A stretch of DNA of 7,243 nt from Zoogloeaceae bacterium (GTDB taxonomy: Bacteria; Pseudomonadota; Gammaproteobacteria; Burkholderiales; Rhodocyclaceae). Shown one piece after another: positions 5,984 through 7,243 of the stretch. Location: contig JAITNI010000218.1 in the NCBI GenBank assembly GCA_031290535.1, positions 1-7,243 on the forward strand. Reading direction: 5' to 3'. Numbering within the stretch: position 1 is the stretch's first letter; each line of letters begins with the position of its first letter. A program made the position numbers and the translations under genes. The notes under the pieces were generated by a model. The model saw nothing but the letters and a program-made list of their open reading frames with translations, did no database searches and was not told the origin of the DNA.

Positions 5984-7243
5984 TCAGCAGGAATAGTACA
6001 GCTCGAACTCGACCGGGTGGGTGGTCATTCTGAGCCGGGTCACTTCTTCCATCTTCAGGGCGATGAAGGCGTCAATCCAGTCGTTCGAAAACACGCCGCC
6101 CCGGGTCAGGAATTCCCGATCCTTGTCCAGATAGGCCAGCGCTTCGTCCAGGCTGGAACAGACGGTTGGAATCTTGGCGTCTTCTTCCGGCGGCAGGTCG
6201 TAGAGATTCTTGTCGGCGGGGTCGCCGGGGTGAATCTTGTTCTGGATGCCGTCCAGACCCGCCATCAGCAAGGCCGAGAAGGCCAGGTAGGGATTGGCGA
6301 TGGGGTCGGGGAAGCGGGTCTCGATGCGGCGCGCCTTGTCGGAAGACACGAAGGGCACGCGAATGGAGGCGGAACGGTTCTTGGCGGAGTAGGCCAGCTT
6401 CACCGGCGCTTCAAAACCGGGCACCAGACGCTTGTAGGAGTTGGTGCCGGGATTGGTGATCGCGTTCAGGGCGCGGGCATGTTTGATGATGCCGCCGATG
6501 TAATACAGCGCGGTCTCGGACAGCCCCGCGTAGCCATTGCCCGCGAACAGGTTTTTGCCGTCTTTCCAGATTGACTGGTGCACGTGCATCCCGGAGCCGT
6601 TGTCGCCGACGATGGGCTTCGGCATGAAGGTGGCGGTCTTGCCATACTGGTGGGCGACGTTATGCACCACGTATTTCAGCACCTGCGTCCAATCGGCGCG
6701 GCGCACCAGCGTATTGAACAGGGTGCCGATTTCATTCTGGCCGGCGGTGGCGACTTCGTGGTGATGCACTTCCACTTCCACGCCGCACTCTTCCAGCGCC
6801 AGGCACATGGCGGCGCGGATGTCATTGAAGGAATCCACCGGCGGCACGGGGAAGTAACCGCCCTTGACGGTCGGACGGTGGCCGATGTTGCCGCCCTCGA
6901 TCTTTTCGCCGGAGGCCCAGGCGGCTTCTTCGGAAAAAATCTTCACATAGGAACCGGAAATATCGCTTTTCCACTCCACAGAATCGAAGATGAAAAATTC
7001 GGGTTCGGGGCCGAAGTAGGCGGTATCGCCAATGCCGGACGACTTGAGATAGGCTTCGGCGCGTCTGGCGATGGAGCGCGGGTCGCGGTCATAGCCCCGG
7101 CCATCGGCGGGATCGACGACATCACAGGTGATGACCAGCGTGGTTTCGTCAAAGAAGGGGTCGATGAAGGCGGTATTGGGATCCGGCAGCAACAGCATGT
7201 CGGAGGCTTGAATCCCCTTCCAGCCCGCGATGGAAGAACCATC
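5984..7243 (-). CDS. glnA: Glutamine synthetase type I, 419 C-terminal residues (start outside window)
   Basis: GlnA makes glutamine from glutamate, ammonium and ATP in the cytosol as a dodecamer. The frame is open from the window edge, starting at [16 protein letters not shown], to the TGA at 5984. About 50 N-terminal residues of the usual ~469 are missing. Numbering from the first visible residue, active-site features include EPEFFIFD (80-87, metal and glutamate site), the [15 protein letters not shown] stretch (158-172), [10 protein letters not shown] (215-224, with the metal-binding His), [12 protein letters not shown] (286-297) and RIETRFPDP (306-314). NLYDLPPEE (346-354) carries the tyrosine (348 here) adenylylated by GlnE in enteric-type enzymes, marking it as GS-I beta and regulated after translation. 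The C-terminus ends ELYYSC, close to the typical ELYYSV. Transcription is expected to be NtrC/sigma54-dependent, but the promoter is not in the window. Confidence 0.97.
   Translation of the reverse strand, partial: DGSSIAGWKGIQASDMLLLPDPNTAFIDPFFDETTLVITCDVVDPADGRGYDRDPRSIARRAEAYLKSSGIGDTAYFGPEPEFFIFDSVEWKSDISGSYVKIFSEEAAWASGEKIEGGNIGHRPTVKGGYFPVPPVDSFNDIRAAMCLALEECGVEVEVHHHEVATAGQNEIGTLFNTLVRRADWTQVLKYVVHNVAHQYGKTATFMPKPIVGDNGSGMHVHQSIWKDGKNLFAGNGYAGLSETALYYIGGIIKHARALNAITNPGTNSYKRLVPGFEAPVKLAYSAKNRSASIRVPFVSSDKARRIETRFPDPIANPYLAFSALLMAGLDGIQNKIHPGDPADKNLYDLPPEEDAKIPTVCSSLDEALAYLDKDREFLTRGGVFSNDWIDAFIALKMEEVTRLRMTTHPVEFELYYSC

Overview
The window looks like a chromosomal segment of a proteobacterium, most probably a gammaproteobacterium. 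The evidence is a GS-I beta glutamine synthetase with an adenylylation-site tyrosine, a canonical NtrB/NtrC pair, a DUF4124 gene directly upstream of ntrB, and a TPP-riboswitch-controlled thiC. No genus can be named from the sequence alone. The housekeeping genes are GC-rich and all lie on the minus strand. A short, visibly less GC-rich accessory stretch sits on the plus strand between glnA and the ntrBC cluster.

Layout from left to right. Positions 1-1052 (minus) hold the first 350 codons of thiC, and the gene runs off the left edge. Its leader carries a complete TPP aptamer (about 1116-1202) and a hairpin that could hide the thiC Shine-Dalgarno. Positions 1279-2682 hold ntrC and 2701-3789 hold ntrB, both minus and 18 nt apart. 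Positions 3847-4332 (minus) encode an exported DUF4124/coiled-coil protein, with a plausible sigma70 promoter at 4370-4397 that would read through DUF4124, ntrB and ntrC. Positions 4499-4699 (plus) encode a 66-residue exported protein of unknown function. Positions 4758-5825 (plus) look like one transcription unit. It has a perfect TATAAT box, an unknown 116-residue exported protein (4822-5172), a 40-codon remnant of a type VI secretion amidase effector gene of the Tae4 family (5207-5329), its Tai4-type immunity gene overlapping by ATGA (5326-5778), and a strong symmetric terminator (5797-5825). Two further inverted repeats (5840-5872 and 5893-5963) fill the gap before glnA (5984-7243, minus, 5' end outside the window).

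How the genes fit together. GlnA assimilates ammonium. NtrB/NtrC sense nitrogen status and activate sigma54 promoters, classically that of glnA. The neighbourhood is thus a nitrogen-control locus of common proteobacterial design that has been split by an accessory unit. The most notable observation is inside that unit: the Tae4 toxin gene has lost its whole catalytic middle but keeps its start, its C-terminal end and its translational overlap with tai4. The immunity gene is intact, so it appears to be an orphan. Secondary points are a perfect NtrC-box palindrome inside the ntrC coding sequence and a possible two-state pairing switch between the TPP aptamer and the thiC ribosome-binding site.
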